DNA from: Gammaproteobacteria bacterium
GTDB lineage: Bacteria; Pseudomonadota; Gammaproteobacteria; S012-40
Length of the DNA stretch: 64,000 nt
Reading direction: 5' to 3'
Assembly: GCA_029881255.1 (NCBI GenBank)
Contig: JAOUMY010000001.1
Location: 434,001-498,000 of the forward strand
The notes beneath the pieces were generated by a model. That model did no database searches. It worked only from the letters and a program-made list of their open reading frames with translations, and was not told where the DNA came from. This document shows, piece by piece, positions 1-8,915 of the stretch; positions within the stretch are counted from its first letter, which is position 1; the number at the start of each line of letters is the position of its first letter. The translations under genes and the position numbers were made by a program.

Positions 1-2
1 GC

Positions 3-128
3 GCACCTGTAAAGCGCTTGATTCTCCCTAGTGAAATGGGGGAGTTATTTAAAGTTGTTTCCCTTACAAAAAATATACACATCCCATTGTTAGGTTTTCA
101 GGCCGATAACCGTCTGGATAGACTGTAA
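3..128 (+). CDS. C-terminus of MidA-type SAM-dependent methyltransferase (partial)
   Basis: An open frame enters from the left edge and stops at 126-128; 41 residues are visible. The tail contains LPSEMGELFKVVSL and then LLGFQADNRLDRL. I recognise this as the C-terminal signature of the MidA/NDUFAF7 family (COG1565): an EMGE-F-KV motif followed by a GF-x4-R-x-DRL end. Members are class I SAM-dependent methyltransferases; the eukaryotic one methylates an arginine of a complex I subunit. The catalytic part lies outside the window, so the call rests on the tail only. It points the same way as the next gene, which begins 124 bases later after an A/T-rich spacer. Confidence 0.6.
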   Translation, partial: APVKRLILPSEMGELFKVVSLTKNIHIPLLGFQADNRLDRL

Positions 129-252
129 TTCTCAGAAATACCAAATCGATACCATTTTTTTTGTCACTTTTTGTGTAAATTTAACACAATTTTTTCGATT
201 CACTGCCGACAAATATCTGAGAGAAATCCAGGCAAGAAACCACTAGAAAGCA

Positions 253-1452
253 ATGGAACCAAGCCAGTCATCAACAACAAAACTGTCTAGAACGTATCCA
301 AAATCGGTACGTCGAAAACTGGTCATGATCTCCAAATCGGTGATCAAACCTGATCAGCCGTTGTTGTATCCATTGTTTCGCCAAGATGGCAGCCTGTTGG
401 CAGACAAAGGCCTGATGTTGACTGAAAACCAACATGCGACCATCGTAGCCGATGATGTCTATACCCTGGATTTTGAACTGGTATCCGCCGTAGAAAACGT
501 CAAAACGGAAATCGTGACGAGTAGTGCGGAATTGAACGAGTACAAACTCCCTTCACCATTTGAGCGTTTGCGACAGGCTGAGGGAATTTTGAAAGAAGTT
601 TATTCCAACCCCCACTATCCAACCAATCAATCAAAGTTTCTAACCACCATCGGACGTGTTCAAGCGGTTTGTAAACAAGCGCCAGACGCGGCTATTGCCA
701 AGATTTTTCTCGACGACAAAAAAGACTATACGGTTCAGCATGCTGTGCACACCGCAATATTGTGCGAAATCGTGGGAGACTACCTGAATTGGGGCATAGA
801 CATAAGGAGATCATTATGTGGTGCCGCCCTGAGCATGAATTTTTCGCTGGGTTTTTTGCAGGATGAGCTTCAACACCAACCAGAACCTTTGACAGATGAA
901 CAACGCCAATCAATTGAGAACCATCCTTTAGAAAGCGCCCGGATGCTCAACAAAAATGGTATTACCGACACCAAGTGGCTGGATTTTGTGGCCAAGCACC
1001 ATGAACAGGTAGATGGCAGCGGTTATCCGAACCGGCTCTCAGGTAAGGATGTACCTGTACAGGTGTCGCTATTACGCCTGGCGGACGTCTACTGCGCCAA
1101 AGTAACCGGTAGATCATATCGAGAGCCAATCGTACCCAATATTGCTGCGCGGGATATCTATCTGGACAAAAACGAACATGAGAAAACCACTCTCATCGAA
1201 ATCTTTGTCAAATGTATAGGCTTGTTTCCACCTGGCACCCTGGTCAAACTTGTGACCGGCGAAACCGGCATGGTGTTAAAGCGCGGTATACGCGTGGATA
1301 CGCCTTTCGTCAAAATTATCCGCAGCGCGCAGGGAAAGGCATTATCAACACCTCTATTGCGAAACACCCAAACCAAAGGTTATGAAATAGTCGATGTCAT
1401 TTCGTTTGAGAATGAACGCAAGGATCTCGATTTCGAAGCGCTTTGGAATTGA
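253..1452 (+). CDS. HD-GYP-type protein with degenerate HD dyad
   Basis: A 399-residue cytoplasmic protein with no membrane segment. The second half matches the HD-GYP fold of cyclic-di-GMP phosphodiesterases: His-Pro at 224-225, His-His at 249-250, DGSGYP at 254-259 and LADVY with Asp278. The position that is normally HD (in a LLHDIGK context) reads Met195-Asn196, so the metal-binding dyad that names the family is lost while the GYP half is intact. It is therefore probably a catalytically impaired receptor or scaffold, although residual activity cannot be excluded. The first 100 residues resemble the N-terminal extension seen in many gammaproteobacterial HD-GYP proteins. No receiver or sensor domain is visible. 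It is monocistronic, with DUF2905 convergent downstream. Confidence 0.8.
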   Translation: MEPSQSSTTKLSRTYPKSVRRKLVMISKSVIKPDQPLLYPLFRQDGSLLADKGLMLTENQHATIVADDVYTLDFELVSAVENVKTEIVTSSAELNEYKLPSPFERLRQAEGILKEVYSNPHYPTNQSKFLTTIGRVQAVCKQAPDAAIAKIFLDDKKDYTVQHAVHTAILCEIVGDYLNWGIDIRRSLCGAALSMNFSLGFLQDELQHQPEPLTDEQRQSIENHPLESARMLNKNGITDTKWLDFVAKHHEQVDGSGYPNRLSGKDVPVQVSLLRLADVYCAKVTGRSYREPIVPNIAARDIYLDKNEHEKTTLIEIFVKCIGLFPPGTLVKLVTGETGMVLKRGIRVDTPFVKIIRSAQGKALSTPLLRNTQTKGYEIVDVISFENERKDLDFEALWN

Positions 1453-1468
1453 GTAGCAACCTTCACTA

Positions 1469-1669
1469 TCAACGTCGGAAAAGCCAAAACAATAGCGTCA
1501 GAATTAAACTCACGACGATAGAAGTCACCACTGGAAAATAGAAACGGACGTTTTCCTTCTCGATCGCAATATCACCGGGCAACCTGCCGAGACCGAGCTT
1601 TTGAACCAGGGGCCATAACAGCCCCAGAACGATAAAGATAAGACCAATAATGATAAGCGTTCGGGACAT
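1469..1669 (-). CDS. DUF2905 small membrane protein
   Basis: A 66-residue protein with two hydrophobic helices (about 5-24 and 45-63) separated by a short polar loop. The loop carries the LGRLPGDI motif typical of DUF2905 proteins, and the end is FWLFRR. Function is unknown across the family; members are small inner-membrane proteins, often next to housekeeping genes. It follows rpiA on the same strand with about a 20-base gap, so the two are probably cotranscribed. Confidence 0.85.
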   Translation of the reverse strand: MSRTLIIIGLIFIVLGLLWPLVQKLGLGRLPGDIAIEKENVRFYFPVVTSIVVSLILTLLFWLFRR

Positions 1670-1690
1670 ACTCCCTCCTCACCACCGGGT

Positions 1691-2347
1691 CTAATTCAGC
1701 TGTCGAACCCCCTTCGGTCCACCCAGAATCAGCACATCCGCACCGCGATGTGCGAACAACCCGTTGGTCACTACGCCAACGATCTGGTTGATCTGAGTTT
1801 CAAGTTTTGGTGCATCAACGATCTGCATGCCATGTACATCAAGAATGATATTGCCATTGTCCGTGACAAAGCCTTCGCGATATACCGGGTTTCCACCCAA
1901 CTTAACCAATTGACGCGCTACATAGCTGCGCGCCATGGGGATGACCTCGACGGGTAACGGAAACTTCCCTAACACGCCAACCAGCTTGGATTCATCAGCG
2001 ATACAGACAAATTTTTCGGATGCTGCTGCAATGATTTTTTCCCGAGTCAGCGCGCCGCCGCCACCTTTAATCAGGTGAAGACTCTCATTGGATTCGTCTG
2101 CACCATCGACGTAGACTTTGATATCGTCCACGCTATTTAAGTCATACACCTGAATGCCATGGCTTTTGAGACGGGCAGTAGAGGCTTTTGAGCTGGAAAC
2201 CGTTCCGTCGATCTTGTGCTTGATTCCCGCCAGGGCGTCTATGAAAAAATTGACCGTAGAACCTGTACCTACACCGACAATACCGCCAACTTCGATATAT
2301 TCGAGCGCCGCTTCCGCAGCCGCCTTTTTTTGCTCATCTTGTGACAT
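1691..2347 (-). CDS. rpiA: Ribose-5-phosphate isomerase A
   Basis: Interconverts ribose 5-phosphate and ribulose 5-phosphate in the non-oxidative pentose phosphate pathway. The 218-residue length is typical of RpiA. Visible family motifs are [12 protein letters not shown] (phosphate loop), [21 protein letters not shown] and the C-terminal [20 protein letters not shown]. The ATG at 2347 is preceded by GGGAG about eight bases upstream, which supports this start. It is probably the first gene of an rpiA-DUF2905 unit, divergent from ilvA. Confidence 0.97.
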   Translation of the reverse strand: MSQDEQKKAAAEAALEYIEVGGIVGVGTGSTVNFFIDALAGIKHKIDGTVSSSKASTARLKSHGIQVYDLNSVDDIKVYVDGADESNESLHLIKGGGGALTREKIIAAASEKFVCIADESKLVGVLGKFPLPVEVIPMARSYVARQLVKLGGNPVYREGFVTDNGNIILDVHGMQIVDAPKLETQINQIVGVVTNGLFAHRGADVLILGGPKGVRQLN

Positions 2348-2478
2348 TCATTTCTCCCGTTATAAAACGCTGCTCACTGCCTATTTGGGCTTCCCGCGAT
2401 TGTAAAGCGTATATTTCAGGCTTTCCAGGAAAATGCGGGCTTATATCAGCCTTTACCGCCATCATTAAAAGAACATGT

Positions 2479-2505
2479 GTTGGATTTCCGGCTTTTTAAT
2501 CCAAC
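2479..2505 (+). repeat. Stem-loop in the ilvA leader
   Basis: A perfect 8-bp inverted repeat (GTTGGATT / AATCCAAC) with an 11-base loop lies 44 bases before the ilvA start. No T-run follows, so it is not a standard terminator. It could be an operator or a leader structure. No leader peptide rich in branched-chain residues was found. Confidence 0.35.
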
Positions 2506-2548
2506 AAAGTGCTATCATCGCCATTTGTTCAGCGCGCGCAGGTTCTAC

Positions 2549-4069
2549 ATGTCCACGGATTATCTAAAACGTATACTCAGAGCCCAGGTATACGATGTCG
2601 CCATTGAGACACCACTCGATTATGCCAAGGGACTTTCTAGCAAGATAAAAAACCAGGTCTGGATCAAACGAGAAGATCTCCAGCCTGTGTTTTCATTTAA
2701 GATTCGTGGCGCATATAACAAAATCGTTCAACTCTCGGACGAAGCCAGACAAAAAGGTATCGTCGTCGCTTCTGCCGGGAATCACGCCCAAGGGGCGGCA
2801 CTGGCGTGTCAGCGCCTCGGAATACGAAATACCATCGTCATGCCAAAAACCACGCCTGCAATCAAGATTGACTCTGTTCGTAGCTACGGCAGCGAAGTCG
2901 TTCTCCACGGAAACACCTACGACGAGGCTTATTTACACGCACGAAAGCTAGAGGACGAACATGGATATACATTTGTGCATCCATATGATGACCCGGATGT
3001 CATCGCCGGTCAGGGCACTGTAGCAATGGAAATACTTCGCCAGCATTCGGCTGAGTTGGACGCGGTATTTGTTCCAGTAGGCGGCGGTGGATTGATCGCT
3101 GGCGTTTCTGCCTACATCAAACAGGTCAGACCTGAAATCAAGATAATTGGTGTCGAAGCGGAAGATTCCGCTTGTTTATACGCAGCACTCCAGGCCGGCG
3201 AACGAGTCATTCTCGACCAGGTTGGCATATTTGCCGACGGCGTGGCCGTTCGTCAGATTGGTGAAGAGACTTTCAAGCTTGCGAAACAGTATGTCGACGA
3301 GGTTATTACTGTAGACGTTGATGAAATTTGTGCTGCGATCAAAGATATATTCGACGATACCCGCTCGATTGCCGAACCGGCAGGTGCGCTTGCAATAGCG
3401 GGAATAAAAAAATATGTGCAGCGTGAGCGATACATGGATTTGCAGTTTGTTGCGATCGATAGTGGCGCCAATATGAATTTCGATCGACTACGATACGTTG
3501 CAGAGCGCTCAGAGCTGGGCGAGCAACGTGAAGCGTTACTAGCCGTTACGATTGATGAACAACCCGGCAGTTTCCATCGCTTTTGTCATCTTATTGGACA
3601 ACGCAATATCACCGAGTTTAATTATCGCTACGCCGACGCCAAGATCGCGCATATCTTTGTCGGAATTCAATTACGTGAAATTCCAGAAGAAAAAATTCAA
3701 CTGATGAAACGCCTTGAAGAACACGGCTACCAGGTACTGGACATGTCTCGCAATGAAATGGCGAAGCTGCATGTCAGGTATATGGTCGGAGGCCATGCAC
3801 CAGGCGTCGATAACGAAATCATTTATCGCTTTGAATTTCCTGAACGTCCAGGCGCACTATTGCTGTTTCTTACGAAAATGGGACAGCGCTGGAATATCAG
3901 CATGTTTCATTATCGCAACCATGGCGCAGCATACGGACGTGTATTAGCTGGAATTCAGGTTCCGAATAATGAACGAAATGACTTTCAGGATTTTCTAAAA
4001 GACCTGGGCTATCCCTATTGGGATGAGACTGACAATGAGTCCTACCGCCTTTTTCTTGGCAAACCCTAA
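2549..4069 (+). CDS. ilvA: Biosynthetic threonine dehydratase (threonine deaminase)
   Basis: A PLP enzyme that deaminates threonine to 2-oxobutanoate, the first committed step of isoleucine synthesis. The catalytic domain shows the PLP-lysine context VFSFKIRGAYNK, the substrate loop SAGNHAQGAAL and the phosphate-binding PVGGGGLIAG. The last ~180 residues form two ACT-like regulatory modules, the second beginning near FPERPGAL, as in isoleucine-inhibited IlvA. The start is placed at the ATG at 2549 (506 residues, beginning MSTDYLKRILRAQVYDVA), which matches the family's usual N-terminus; the 24 codons upstream look non-coding. It is a single gene and is convergent with the ParA gene. Confidence 0.96.
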   Translation: MSTDYLKRILRAQVYDVAIETPLDYAKGLSSKIKNQVWIKREDLQPVFSFKIRGAYNKIVQLSDEARQKGIVVASAGNHAQGAALACQRLGIRNTIVMPKTTPAIKIDSVRSYGSEVVLHGNTYDEAYLHARKLEDEHGYTFVHPYDDPDVIAGQGTVAMEILRQHSAELDAVFVPVGGGGLIAGVSAYIKQVRPEIKIIGVEAEDSACLYAALQAGERVILDQVGIFADGVAVRQIGEETFKLAKQYVDEVITVDVDEICAAIKDIFDDTRSIAEPAGALAIAGIKKYVQRERYMDLQFVAIDSGANMNFDRLRYVAERSELGEQREALLAVTIDEQPGSFHRFCHLIGQRNITEFNYRYADAKIAHIFVGIQLREIPEEKIQLMKRLEEHGYQVLDMSRNEMAKLHVRYMVGGHAPGVDNEIIYRFEFPERPGALLLFLTKMGQRWNISMFHYRNHGAAYGRVLAGIQVPNNERNDFQDFLKDLGYPYWDETDNESYRLFLGKP

Positions 4070-4095
4070 CAAAGGCGCCGGTTATACCCGCAAAA

Positions 4096-4797
4096 TCAGC
4101 GGACAGCGTACAGATTTGGTTTAGACGGTGATTGAGATGCTTGTGTGGTGCTCGCTTCTTCGACCCACTCTATCAAGGAACGCCATTCTTCCTTGTCCCG
4201 GTCGCTATTAGCACCATTCAGCTCTAAAACACTAACTCCGTGTTCTGCGGCCTGCATATATGTCTCATTCTGCGACAATACAGCGATAAAACTGATATCG
4301 AGATTAGAAAATATACGTTGCATCGCGTAATAAGCCGGGCTTTCTTTTTGAACACGATTTGCAATTATTCCTACTTTTGCACGACTGGGATACATACGGA
4401 AAAACGCATGTAAATCGCGTATAAAGATAGCCGTAGCACGAATATCAATTGGCGATGGGGAAACTGGAATCAGAATACGATCAACGTCTTTCAACGCAGA
4501 ATTGATCTTGTATAAATCGACACCTGCCGGTGTATCAATAATCAGGCGATCGGCATTGGTGGGTAATCTCATTTGCCATGCACGGGTAGCACGAGCGTTT
4601 TTAGCGTGAGCTTCGATACCGTGAATATGGGGTTTGGAGTAGGGGCGATGGCGCAGCCATTCACTACTCGATCCTTGTGGATCGTAGTCTTTAACTACGG
4701 TATTCAACTCCTTGGAGGCGTAATAACCGGCAAGATTGGTCGCCAGTGTCGTTTTACCACTACCACCTTTGGAGTTTAAAACCATCACCGTCAACAT
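4096..4797 (-). CDS. Orphan ParA-family ATPase
   Basis: A P-loop ATPase of the ParA/MinD superfamily, 233 residues. It has a deviant Walker A motif, LNSKGGSGKTTLATN, with the signature lysine, then DYDPQGSSSEW and IIDTPAGVD (Walker B region). The start at 4797 is chosen because AGGAG lies seven bases upstream; the ATG 33 bases earlier lacks this. ParA proteins position DNA or large cargo by dynamic binding to the nucleoid or membrane. There is no ParB, MinE or carboxysome gene nearby, so the cargo is unknown. An accessory partner encoded elsewhere is likely. Confidence 0.85.
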   Translation of the reverse strand: MLTVMVLNSKGGSGKTTLATNLAGYYASKELNTVVKDYDPQGSSSEWLRHRPYSKPHIHGIEAHAKNARATRAWQMRLPTNADRLIIDTPAGVDLYKINSALKDVDRILIPVSPSPIDIRATAIFIRDLHAFFRMYPSRAKVGIIANRVQKESPAYYAMQRIFSNLDISFIAVLSQNETYMQAAEHGVSVLELNGANSDRDKEEWRSLIEWVEEASTTQASQSPSKPNLYAVR

Positions 4798-4820
4798 AAC
4801 ACTTCTCCTATCCGCTTCCA

Positions 4821-4888
4821 TTCTGTACAACTTACTACGGGCCTTTATGGCTCAAAGGCTTTCGCCCATGTCATAATTTCGTACAGAA
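4821..4888. repeat. Inverted 8-mers between the parA-like gene and asnB
   Basis: TTCTGTAC at 4821-4828 and its exact reverse complement GTACAGAA at 4881-4888 flank a 52-base spacer in the divergent intergenic region. They could be paired regulator half-sites, but 8-mers at this spacing can also arise by chance. Confidence 0.25.
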
Positions 4889-4933
4889 ACTGAAAAAACT
4901 TTAAGCAAATATGTAACAAATTGATGAATTTAC

Positions 4934-6937
4934 ATGTGCGGCATTTCTACAATATTGCGCTTTGACAAGCAACCAATATCCGTGGACCTTTTGACTCAAA
5001 TGAACCGCGCGTTGAGTCACCGAGGGCCTGATGCCTATGGTATATTTCACCAGGCTCACCTGGGGCTAGGCCATACCCGCCTTAGCATCATCGACCGTGC
5101 TCATGGCCAACAGCCCATGTCCACTAGCGACCAACGCTTTACCATTACCTTCAATGGCGAGATCTATAATTACCAGGAATTGGCCTCTCAACTCCTCCGA
5201 CTGGGTCACAATTTCAAAACCCGCTCAGACACAGAAGTACTACTTTGTTTACACCAGGAATACGGTGATAGAGCAATCAGCATGTTACGAGGCATGTTTA
5301 GCTATGTGCTTTATGACAGAGAATCTGACAGGTTATTACTGGTGAGAGATCGTCTTGGAATCAAGCCACTCTATTATTTTCAGGATGATACCTATTTCCT
5401 CGCCGCTTCCGAGATCAAAGCCATATTTGCCTCAGGTGTGGTGACTCCAGAACTTGATCCGCAGACTATTTTTGACCATTTCTATTACCAGTTCTCTATT
5501 CCTGGTCATACCAGTTTTACAGGTATACACGAAGTACTGCCTGGACATTACTATTCCATCGACACACTTGGACGGACCGAAACTAAGCGCTATTGGAGCC
5601 TTATCTTCCCGGCTGATGGTGAATATGAGAATCAAAACGAAAACTATTGGAAACGACAGCTAGAGGATATGTTGGACGAAGTCAGCCAACAGCATACTGT
5701 CGGAGAGGTCCCCGTTGGGGCTTATCTTTCGGGCGGACTGGACTCATCAACGACCTGCCATTTTCTTCAGAAACACAGTCCTGGGCCCATTCAAACCTTT
5801 TCTATACATTTCGAGAATGCCGCCAGTGACGAATCATACGCCTACAAACCGGTAGCCGAGGCCCTTGGCGTCGCAAATCACGAGCTTACTATACCCGAAC
5901 CAGTGCCTAGCGACTTTTTGGCTAATCTACAACAAAGTGTCTACCATCTCGAGCAACCGCAGCGCATGGCAGTCGATATTCCCCATTTTTTATTATCTGA
6001 CTTTACCCGGAAATCCGGGATCAATGTCGTATACACAGGGGATGGGGCCGACGAGATATTTGGCGGCTATGACAGCTACCGCCAGGACGCGATGCGCCTA
6101 TGGGGAAACCAGGAATCTGATAGAGGCCGCAGGAAACAGCTGTATATGGAGGAATTCATTAAGGAGTTTCCACGAGAACATATTCAATTGCTTTGGTCGC
6201 TTCACCAACCTGAAAACCAGCGTAACGTCACCAAGCAGTTTGGCACCTATCCGGTCTGGTATGACTTTTGGCATATTCTCCAAAACTCAAGCAACAAGAT
6301 TTGGAATGCCGATTTCCTTGCCAGCATAAACACATCTACTCGCATACACGAACTGTCCGACAGAATTCGTCCAGAAGTATCGGGGCTAGCCCCTCTGAAT
6401 CAATCGCTCAACTACGAAATCAACAGCCGGCTATGTAACTGGATATTACTCAAAAGTGATCGGCTAAGCATGGCCCACGGCGTTGAAGCTCGTGTCCCCT
6501 TTCTTGATCATAAACTTGTGGAACTGACTGCTCGAATACCACCCCAGTTTAAATTACGCGGTATGGATGAAAAATACCTACTCAAGACGATAATGAACGA
6601 CCGGTTACCTCAGATACCGGGTGCATACAAAAAGAGAGGGTTTTACACACCCATTAGAGAATGGTTTTTTGCACCTGGACGTAACCATGGCGATTTTCTG
6701 GATTATGAGCCTATTTCTTCTGCCGGAATCTTCAATCACACAGAAGTACAGAAAATACTTTCAGACATACAAGAGGTTACGGAAGTGAACGACATGAACA
6801 CCTATTATCATGTAATGCGCATGGAATGGATGTTAATGCTAGTACTCACAACGCAGATACTTTACGACCAATTTGTGCTTAAGAAAGCTGCCGTATTTCA
6901 CGATATAGACTCAGGAGCCAGGGGGGGTCGCCCTTAG
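4934..6937 (+). CDS. asnB: Asparagine synthase (glutamine-hydrolysing) family protein
   Basis: A 667-residue two-domain enzyme. The N-terminal Ntn glutaminase domain begins MCGIS, so Cys2 is the nucleophile after Met removal; RLSIID and FNGEIYNY follow. The C-terminal synthetase domain carries the PP-loop SGGLDSS near residue 265 and GDGADEIFGGY. Family chemistry is the ATP-dependent transfer of glutamine ammonia to aspartate. It is longer than E. coli AsnB (554 residues), a size usual for AsnB-like enzymes found with surface polysaccharide or osmolyte genes. A role in amidating another substrate is therefore possible. The start follows an AT-rich stretch without a strong ribosome-binding site, but the N-terminal cysteine fixes it. 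Confidence 0.9.
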   Translation: MCGISTILRFDKQPISVDLLTQMNRALSHRGPDAYGIFHQAHLGLGHTRLSIIDRAHGQQPMSTSDQRFTITFNGEIYNYQELASQLLRLGHNFKTRSDTEVLLCLHQEYGDRAISMLRGMFSYVLYDRESDRLLLVRDRLGIKPLYYFQDDTYFLAASEIKAIFASGVVTPELDPQTIFDHFYYQFSIPGHTSFTGIHEVLPGHYYSIDTLGRTETKRYWSLIFPADGEYENQNENYWKRQLEDMLDEVSQQHTVGEVPVGAYLSGGLDSSTTCHFLQKHSPGPIQTFSIHFENAASDESYAYKPVAEALGVANHELTIPEPVPSDFLANLQQSVYHLEQPQRMAVDIPHFLLSDFTRKSGINVVYTGDGADEIFGGYDSYRQDAMRLWGNQESDRGRRKQLYMEEFIKEFPREHIQLLWSLHQPENQRNVTKQFGTYPVWYDFWHILQNSSNKIWNADFLASINTSTRIHELSDRIRPEVSGLAPLNQSLNYEINSRLCNWILLKSDRLSMAHGVEARVPFLDHKLVELTARIPPQFKLRGMDEKYLLKTIMNDRLPQIPGAYKKRGFYTPIREWFFAPGRNHGDFLDYEPISSAGIFNHTEVQKILSDIQEVTEVNDMNTYYHVMRMEWMLMLVLTTQILYDQFVLKKAAVFHDIDSGARGGRP

Positions 6938-6970
6938 CAAAATTCTATAATTCAATAAGTTGTACTAAAA

Positions 6971-8230
6971 GTGAAAATACCACTTAAAAGCTCATGGTTA
7001 ATATTTTTCCTGCCCCTACTCGTGCTTGGAGTAATTTCAGCGCTCATACCTTTTTTAAAAAATCTGCCTGATGCCATACAGACGCAACTAGCTGTCCTAC
7101 CGTATCTGGCCATAGTAGGCACAGGGGTATTAGGCTCTGTATTTCGCAAATATCGTTTCGTATATCTCGCAGTAGTGCTGGGTGTGGCCTATTGGAATTT
7201 GCAAATAACGCATGCCGAACAATCCCCAAACAGTTCATTGGTAGATGCTCTATATGGCGTTTATTTCGTAATCAATCTCGTAATAATTAACTATCTCCCC
7301 GAAAAACGATTTTTTACGATCGCAGGAGCTGGAATATTTTTGAGTTTCATAACCCAGTTGTTATTTGGGAAATGGCTAATTGTCGATTTTAGTGAAAAGG
7401 TTACCGGCCTGCTAAATTACGATCTCGATTTATTGATTGGCTTTGTCAATCGAACCAACTTGCCGACTGTAGTTTTACTCCTATACGTAGCAGCAAGTGT
7501 ATTTCTCTTTCTGCGATATGGAAAAACCCGCTCCGTTTTTGAAAGCGGATTCCTTGGCACTCTCGTGGCTACCGCTCTGATGCTCAATAGCGAAATGACT
7601 CCTCCAAGCGCGGGAATGTTTATGTTAGCAGCGGGATTAATTGCAATGAGTGCACTTGTCCAAAATTCGTACTTTATTGCGTATATAGATGAACTCACTG
7701 AACTGCCAGGTCGACGCGCTTTAAATGAAGAACTCGCTCGATTGCGCGGACAATATTGCATAGCCATGTTAGACGTAGATCACTTTAAGAAATTTAACGA
7801 CACACATGGTCATGATCTTGGTGATCAGGTTTTGCGCATGGTTGCTGCGAAACTTGGTCGCGTCAGCGGCGGTGGAAAGGCATTCCGTTACGGCGGCGAA
7901 GAGTTTTGCATCGTGTTCAGTAGCAAGGACATGAAAACGGCTTTTCCTCATTTATCTGCAGTGCGTCAGTCCATAGATGAAACACGAATGATACAACGCA
8001 GCAAGGATCGCCCCAAGAGTCGACCAGATATCATTCCTAAGAAAACCCGAAAATTTAAGGAAGTTCACGTTACCATTAGCATAGGCGTAGCGGAAAAAAT
8101 CCCGGAGCTCGAACAACCTGAAGATGTGTTGAAGGCGGCTGACAAAGCACTATATGTCGCGAAAGAAAAAGGTCGAAATCGTATTAGTCAGTATGGAATA
8201 AAATTGGTAGAGGTTCCTATTAACACTTGA
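6971..8230 (+). CDS. Membrane-anchored GGDEF diguanylate cyclase
   Basis: A 419-residue protein with a GTG start. The first ~235 residues carry about six or seven transmembrane helices with no recognisable sensor family. A GGDEF domain follows, starting at DELTELPGRRAL. The active site reads GGEEF at 308-312 and the metal-binding Asp lies in LDVDHFKKFND, so it should make cyclic di-GMP. No RxxD inhibitory site is present five residues before GGEEF. A basic ~20-residue insert (roughly 345-365) interrupts the domain before VTISIGVAE. It lies 33 bases after asnB and converges on the oxidase-associated operon. Confidence 0.9.
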   Translation: MKIPLKSSWLIFFLPLLVLGVISALIPFLKNLPDAIQTQLAVLPYLAIVGTGVLGSVFRKYRFVYLAVVLGVAYWNLQITHAEQSPNSSLVDALYGVYFVINLVIINYLPEKRFFTIAGAGIFLSFITQLLFGKWLIVDFSEKVTGLLNYDLDLLIGFVNRTNLPTVVLLLYVAASVFLFLRYGKTRSVFESGFLGTLVATALMLNSEMTPPSAGMFMLAAGLIAMSALVQNSYFIAYIDELTELPGRRALNEELARLRGQYCIAMLDVDHFKKFNDTHGHDLGDQVLRMVAAKLGRVSGGGKAFRYGGEEFCIVFSSKDMKTAFPHLSAVRQSIDETRMIQRSKDRPKSRPDIIPKKTRKFKEVHVTISIGVAEKIPELEQPEDVLKAADKALYVAKEKGRNRISQYGIKLVEVPINT

Positions 8231-8236
8231 GCCGTC

Positions 8237-8623
8237 TTAGCGAGCCCCATACGCCAATGGGAACGCTAAAATAGTCTCTTCACCTTTTATCTCTGCCTTA
8301 ACGTACAAGGTATCAGTTTTTGGGTCGCGAACGCGCATCGCACGACGGTACACACCAACGTTTCCATCCTCTATCGCCTGGACCCATTTCCCAGCTTGTT
8401 CTATACGTAGATTGACTAGAAGTCCGGATGCAGGTTTACGACGTGGTAGATTTACAATAATTAAGAATTCCATCATGCCTTTTTCAATAAATGGCGGACG
8501 CGTCTCTACCCTAAACGTCATATCCTTCCATTCAAGCACTGGGGATTTTGGTATCTCGCCAACGCAGGAAACCATTAGCGCCACGAAAAGCACAATAAAA
8601 TAAAATTTATTTCGCATGTTCAC
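8237..8623 (-). CDS. Small lipoprotein, possibly FixH/YtkA-like fold
   Basis: A 128-residue protein with a lipoprotein signal ending LMVSC. The mature part is beta-rich, with an EDGNVGVYRRAMRV segment reminiscent of the Ig-like YtkA/FixH-type domain in respiratory clusters. That resemblance is weak, and I do not recognise a family securely. It overlaps the upstream small cytochrome gene by 17 bases and is the last gene of the ccoG operon. It probably acts at the periplasmic face during assembly or function of the nearby oxidase. Confidence 0.6.
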   Translation of the reverse strand: MNMRNKFYFIVLFVALMVSCVGEIPKSPVLEWKDMTFRVETRPPFIEKGMMEFLIIVNLPRRKPASGLLVNLRIEQAGKWVQAIEDGNVGVYRRAMRVRDPKTDTLYVKAEIKGEETILAFPLAYGAR

Positions 8624-8915
8624 TCAAATAGGCAGTTAGCTGTTCCAAATCCTCTCGCTTGATTTCGCCAAGTGCTCGGATAATTCGTCGATTATTCATT
8701 CTCAATACAACATTTGGCCACTCCTTAGCCGTATGAGTATTAGGATGAGGAGCTCCATGGCAGGCACTGCAATATTGTTTTAGCAATTGCGCACCTGTTG
8801 ATTCAGGTTCAGGAAAAGTATTCATTACGACATCGTGTGAATTGACTGTCGGTTCCATTTTTGTACAAGCGCAAAAAACACCAACGACTAAAAGAAGACT
8901 AGATGTTTTTTTCAT
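8607..8915 (-). CDS. Small monoheme c-type cytochrome lipoprotein
   Basis: A 102-residue protein. The signal peptide ends in a lipobox-like FCAC, followed by one heme-attachment motif, CSACH, in LLKQYCSACHGAPHPNT. RMNNRRI is a likely source of the axial methionine, and the helical tail is LEQLTAYLSEHAK, typical of class I cytochrome c. It is likely anchored to a membrane facing the periplasm and involved in electron transfer. It overlaps the genes on both sides, indicating tight translational coupling in the ccoG operon. Confidence 0.85.
   Translation of the reverse strand: MKKTSSLLLVVGVFCACTKMEPTVNSHDVVMNTFPEPESTGAQLLKQYCSACHGAPHPNTHTAKEWPNVVLRMNNRRIIRALGEIKREDLEQLTAYLSEHAK

Noticed and set aside
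5865-6329. 154-residue plus-strand frame inside asnB
   Set aside because: It lies wholly within the clear asparagine synthase coding region in another frame and has no recognisable motif.
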